DNA of 64,000 nt from Ehretia macrophylla (lineage: Eukaryota > Streptophyta > Magnoliopsida > Boraginales > Ehretiaceae). Each line of letters starts with the position of its first letter. The first letter of the stretch is position 1. Where the stretch lies: NCBI GenBank assembly GCA_037974665.1, contig CM075770.1, positions 58,787,850-58,851,849 on the forward strand, in the 5' to 3' direction. The notes beneath the pieces were generated by a model. It saw nothing but the letters and a program-made list of their open reading frames with translations. It ran no database searches and had not been told where the DNA came from. This document shows, in pieces, positions 59,557 through 64,000 of this stretch. A program made the translations under genes and the position numbers.

Positions 59557-60112
59557 CTTTTCAATTTTTTTTGCTCCGGTTAGGGTTGCCAAGATACTTT
59601 ATCCACCACATTTCTATTATCGAATCCCACGGCACCTTAGGCAAGACAACTTCGCTTCACGTGGAGGCTGGGCCCGCAAACCGAGGGCGTAGGGCTTGTG
59701 ACCAAGTCTCCGTCGCTCCGGTGCCCATAACTTTTGATTTGTAAGGAGTTACGCGGCGCACAGCATACCGTTGCAAAGCTCTCCAAGAGCTCTACGATGG
59801 GGGCAGCCAGCTTGCTCGCTGTGCCCTTTTTGGAGCCCAAAATCGAACATTTTTATCAGTTTCGGCCACCATTCTTCTTTTGCTCTATTTTTCAGTCCCG
59901 GATTGTACGTCGTGAGTTGTTAAAAGGACGACAACCCTACTCGTGGGACATTAGAGGGCCATACAATGCGTCCATATCACGTCTTGCGAGGATGCTGCGT
60001 TGTTGTAGCGGATGGGTTGTCGTTAAGCCCATTGGGTCTTCTGAAAGGGCCATCTCTCTAGGCTGGGACGGTAAACCGTTAACACATAAAGGAATTGTGC
60101 CCTCAACGTGAC

Positions 60113-60232
60113 GGGTGCGATCATACCAGCACTAATGCACCGGATCCCATCAGAACTCCGAAGTTAAGCGTGCTTGGGCGAGGGTAGTACTAGAATAGGT
60201 GACCCCCTGGGAAGTCCTCGTGTTGCACCGCC
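60113..60232 (+). rRNA. 5S ribosomal RNA gene, copy 64
   Basis: Full length. Differences: A71G, G82A, G85A, C118G. G82A and G85A are shared with copy 63. Confidence 0.95.
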
Positions 60233-60789
60233 CTTTTCAATTTTTTTGATCCGGTTAGGGTTGCCAAGATACTTCATCCACCACATTTCTATTATTGAAT
60301 CCCTCGGCACCGTGGGCAAGACAACTTCGCTTCACGTGGAGGCTGGGCCCGCAAACCGAGGGAGTAGTGCTTGTGACTAGGTCTCCGTCGCTCTGGTGCC
60401 CATAACTTTTGATCTGTAAGGAGTTACGCGGCGCACAGCATACCGTTGCAAAGCTCTCTGAGAGCTCTACGACGGGAGTATCCAGCTTGCTCGCTGCTCC
60501 AATTTTTGGAGCCCAAAATCAAACATTTTCATTAGTTTCGGGCCACATTTCTTCTTTTGCTCTGTTTTTCCGTCTCGGATCGTACGTCGTGAGCTGTTAA
60601 AAGGACGACAACCTTACTCGCGGGACATTAGGGGGCCCTACAACGCGTCGATATCATGTCTTGCGAGGATGCTGCATTGTTGTAGCGGATGGGTTGTCGC
60701 TAAGCCCATTGGGTCTTCTGAATGGGCCATCTCTCTAGGCTGGGACTGTAAACCGTTAACACATAAAGGAATTGGGCCTTCAACGTGAC

Positions 60790-60909
60790 GGGTGCGATCA
60801 TACCAGCACTATTGCACTGGATCCCATCAGAACTCTAAAGTTAAGCAAGCTTGGGCGAGCGTAGTACTAGGATGGGTGACCCCCTGGGAAGTCCTCGTGT
60901 TGCACCCCC
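60790..60909 (+). rRNA. 5S ribosomal RNA gene, copy 65
   Basis: Full length. Differences: A23T, C29T, C47T, G48A, G58A, T59A, A71C. Positions 58 and 59 are in the A box. Confidence 0.94.
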
Positions 60910-61466
60910 CTTTTCAATTTTTTTTGCTCTGGTTAGGGTTGCCAAGATACTTTATCGATCACATTTCTATTATCGAATCGCACGGTACCATGGTCAAGAC
61001 AACTTTGCTTCACGTAGAGGCTGGGCCCGTAAACCGAGGGCGTAAGGCTTGTGACCAGGTCTCCGTCGGCCCGGGGCCCATAACTTTTGATCCGTAAGGA
61101 GTTACGCGGTGCACAGCATACCGTTGCGAAGCTCTCCGAGAGATCTACGAAGGGGTAGCCAGCTTGCTCGCTTTGTCCCTTTTTGGAGCCCAAAATCAAA
61201 CATTTTCATCAGTTTCGGGCCACTTTTCCTCTTTTGTATAGTTTTTCTGTCCCGGATTGTATGTCGTGTGCTGTTAAAAGAACGACAACCTTACTCGCGG
61301 GACATTAGAGGGCCTTACAACGCGTCGATATGACGTCTTGCGATAATGCTGCGTTGTTGAAGCGAATGGGTTGTCCTTAAGCCTATTGGGCCTTTTGAAT
61401 GGGCCATCTCTCTATGTTGGAACTGTGAACCGTTAACACATAAAGGAATTGTGTCCTCAACTTGAC

Positions 61467-61586
61467 GGGTGCGATCGTACCAGCACTAATGCACCGGATC
61501 CCATCAAAACTCCGAAGTTAAGTGTGCTTGGGCGAGAGTAGTACTAGAATGGGTGACCCCCTGGGAAGTCCTCGTGTTGCACCACC
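61467..61586 (+). rRNA. 5S ribosomal RNA gene, copy 66
   Basis: Full length. Differences: A11G, G41A, C57T, G82A, C118A. Confidence 0.95.
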
Positions 61587-62144
61587 CTTTTCAATTTTTT
61601 TTGCTCCGGTTATGGTTGCTAGGATACTTTATCCACCACATTTCTATTATCGAATCCCATGGTACCGTGGGCAAGACAACTTCGCTTCACGTAGAGGCTG
61701 GGCCTGCAAACCGAGGGCGTAGGGCTTGTGACCAGGTCTCCGTCGCTCTGGTGCCCATAACTTTTGATCCGTAAGGAGTTACGTGGCGCACAGCATACTG
61801 TTGCAAAGCTCTCCAAGAGCTCTACGACGGGGGTAGCAAGCTTGCTCGCTGCGCCAGTTTTTGGAGCCCAAAATCGAACATTTTCATTAGTTTCGGGCCA
61901 CTTTTCTTCTTTTGCCCTATTTTTTTATCCCGGATCGTGCGTCGTGAGCTGTTAAAAGGACGACAACCTTACTCGTGGGACATTAGAGGGCTCTGCAACG
62001 CGTCGATATCACGTCTTGTGAGGATGCTACGTTGTTGAAACGGATGGGATGTCCTTAAGCCCATTGGGCCTTCTGAATAGGCCATCTCTCTATGCTGGGA
62101 CTGTGAACCGTTAACACATAAAGGAATTGTGCCCTCAACATGAC

Positions 62145-62264
62145 GGGTGCTATCATACCAGCACTAATGCACCAGATCCCATCAAAACTCCAAAGTTAAG
62201 CCTGCTTGGGCGAGAGTAGTATTAGAATGGGTGACCCCCTGGGAAGTCCTCGTGTTACACCCCC
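62145..62264 (+). rRNA. 5S ribosomal RNA gene, copy 67
   Basis: Full length. Differences: G7T, G30A, G41A, G48A, G58C, C78T, G82A, G113A. The spacer after it lacks 55 bp near 62619. Confidence 0.94.
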
Positions 62265-62766
62265 CTTTTCAATTTTTTTTGCTTCGGTTAGGGTTGCCAT
62301 AATACTTTATCCACCATATTTCTATTATCGAATCCCACGGCACCGTGGGCAAGACAACTTCGCTTCATGTGGAGCCTAGGCCCGCAAACCGAGGGTGTAG
62401 GGCTTATGACCAGGTCTTTGTCGCTCAGGTGCCCATAACTTTTGATCCGTAAGGAGTTACGCGGCGCACAGCATACCGTTGTAAAGCTCTCCGAAAGCTC
62501 TACAACGGGGGTAGCCACCTTGTGCACTATGCCCGTTTATGAAGCCCAAAATTCAACATTTTCATCAGTTTCGGGCCACTTTTCTTCTTTTGCTCTATTT
62601 TTTTGTCCCAGATCGTACAACGCGTCGATATCACGTCTTGTGAGGATGCTACATTGTTGTAGCGGATGGGTTGTCCTTAAGCCCATTGGGCCTTCTGAAT
62701 GGGCCATCTCTCTATGCTGGGACTGTGAACCGTTAACACAAAAAGGAATTGTGCCCTCAACATGAT

Positions 62767-62886
62767 GGGTGCGATCATACCAGCACTAATGCACTGAATC
62801 CCATCAGAACTCAGAAGTTAAGCGTGCTTGGGCGAGAGTAGTACTAGGATGGGTGACCCCCTGGGAAGTCCTCGTGTTACACCCCC
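62767..62886 (+). rRNA. 5S ribosomal RNA gene, copy 68
   Basis: Full length. Differences: C29T, G31A, C47A, G113A. Promoter boxes are consensus. Confidence 0.95.
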
Positions 62887-63444
62887 ATTTTCAATTTTTT
62901 TTGCTCCGGTTAGGGTTGCCAAGATACTTTATCCACCACATTTCTATTATCGAATCCCACGGCACCTTGGGCAAGACAACTTCGCTTCACGTGGAGGCTG
63001 GGCCCGCAAACCGAGGGCGTAGGGCTTATGACTAGGTCTTCGTAGCTTCGGTGCCCATAACTTTTGTTCTGTAAAGAGTTACGCGGCGCACAGCATACCG
63101 TTGCAAAGCTCTCCAAGAGATCTACGACTGGGGCAGCTAGCTTCCTCGCTGTGCCCATTTTTGGAGCCCAAAATTGAAAATTTTCATCAGTTTTGGGTCA
63201 CTTTTCTTCTTTTGCTCTGTTTTTCCGTCCCGGATCGTACGTTGTGAGCTGTTAAAAGGACGACAACATTACTCGCGGGACATTAGAAGGCCCTACAACG
63301 CCTCGATATCACGTCTTTCAAGGATGCTGCGTTGTTGAAGCGGATGGGTTATCCTTAAGCCCATTCGGCCTTCTGAATGGGCCATCTCTTTATGCTGGGA
63401 CTGTGAACCGTTAACACAAAAAGGAAATGTGCCCTCAACATGAC

Positions 63445-63564
63445 GGGTGCGATCATACCAGCACTAATGCACTGGATCCCATTCGAACACCGAAGTTAAG
63501 CGTGCTTGGGCGAAAGTAGTACTAGAATGGGTGACCCCCTGGGAAGTCCTCGTGTTGCACACTC
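63445..63564 (+). rRNA. 5S ribosomal RNA gene, copy 69
   Basis: Full length. Differences: C29T, C39T, A40C, T45A, G70A, G82A, C117A, C119T. Its spacer runs to the end of the window. Confidence 0.95.
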
Positions 63565-64000
63565 ATTTTCAATTTTTTTTGCTCCGGTTAGGGGTGCCAA
63601 GGTACTTTATCCACCACATTTCTATTGTCGAATCCCACGGCACCTTGGGCAAGACAACTTCGCTTCATGTGGCGGCAGGGCCCGCAAACCGACGGCGTAG
63701 GTCTTGTGACCAGGTCTCCGTCGCTCCGGTGCCTATAAGTTTTGATTCGTAAGTAGTTACGCGACGCACAGCATACCGTTGCAAAGCTCTCCGAGAGCTT
63801 TATGATGGGGGCAGCCAACTAGCTCGCTTTGCCCATTTTTGGAGCCCAAAATCGAACGTTTTCACCAGCTTTGGGCCACTTTTCTTCTTTTGCTCTATTT
63901 TTTTGTCCCGGATCCTACGTCGTGAGCTGTTAAAAGGATGACAACCTTACTCACGAGATATTAGAGGGCCCAACAACGCGTCGATATCACGTCTTGCAAG

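Larger units (their letters stand above)
26165..64000 (+). repeat. 5S rDNA tandem array, block III
   Basis: The longest block, with 56 genes after the split one (starts 26756 to 63445) and a truncated last spacer (63565-64000). Normal steps are 675-681 bp. Exceptions are 226 (27432 to 27658), 647 (39177 to 39824), 668 (55413 to 56081), 657 (56081 to 56738), 667 (56738 to 57405) and 622 (62145 to 62767). Two spacer subfamilies alternate: one with GGAGCCCAAAAT and GTTGCAAAG, the other with GAGAACAAAATC and GTTGAAAAG. The spacers hold no gene. Confidence 0.97.

Noticed and set aside
157-64000. Many 60-140-codon open frames on both strands with similar products every ~678 bp
   Set aside because: They follow the 5S unit period, overlap the rRNA genes, lie in several frames and both strands, and are interrupted at random. 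They are by-products of the tandem repeat.
1-64000. Regular repeats as a CRISPR array or a bacterial phage-defence region
   Set aside because: The repeated part is a 5S rRNA gene with ~558-bp spacers of common sequence. Poly-T terminators, plant-type LTR elements and a tRNA-iMet primer site show plant nuclear DNA.
1-64000. Centromeric or subtelomeric satellite
   Set aside because: The ~678-bp period could suggest a satellite, but every unit holds a recognisable 5S gene with Pol III signals.

Overview
This is plant nuclear DNA, and almost all of it is one 5S ribosomal DNA array. A head-to-tail repeat of about 677-679 bp runs on the + strand from end to end. Each unit holds a 120-nt 5S rRNA gene of angiosperm type and a spacer of about 558 bp. 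I count 69 gene copies. One is split by a retrotransposon, one has lost 29 nt including its internal A box, two have lost 1 nt each, and one (7502) is badly decayed in its promoter. No protein-coding gene is supportable. The many short open frames in the array recur every ~678 bp in several frames and both strands, and are by-products of the repeat.

Layout. 1-2196: tail of one unit plus three genes. 2197-5790: a 3.6-kb element that looks like a solo LTR, inserted in a spacer and flanked by a 5-bp near-match duplication. 5791-12337: array resumes (genes at 6145 to 12250). 12338-26159: a 13.8-kb nest of two minus-strand LTR retrotransposons of the same family, inserted inside the 5S gene that starts at 12250. 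The outer element has LTRs at 12338-15025 and 23458-26159. The inner one (15776-22406) sits in the outer's internal region, has LTRs at 15776-18267 and 19923-22406, and is flanked by a perfect TAAGG duplication. Both have a primer-binding site matching initiator tRNA-Met and a polypurine tract, but internal domains of only 1.65-1.8 kb with no gag-pol, so both are non-autonomous. 26160-64000: the array continues to the window end.

How it works. Each gene carries the internal RNA polymerase III promoter (A box, intermediate element, C box; roughly nt 50-97). Upstream are a TATA-like CATAAAG at -28 to -22, GC at -14/-13 and C at -1; downstream is a T-rich termination tract. The spacers also keep TGGGCC/T motifs at about -60 to -90 and a TTAGGGTT telo-box-like motif just downstream.

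What is unusual. Copies differ from each other by 1 to 13 of 120 nt, with many changes at CpG sites, which suggests a poorly homogenised, possibly silenced or peripheral array. Nearly all copies have C at position 93 where the canonical angiosperm gene has T. The spacers show layered duplications (2-unit, 3-unit, 8-unit and 12-unit), two spacer subfamilies in alternating blocks, a 226-bp minimal unit, and recombination junctions. All comparisons here were made by eye.
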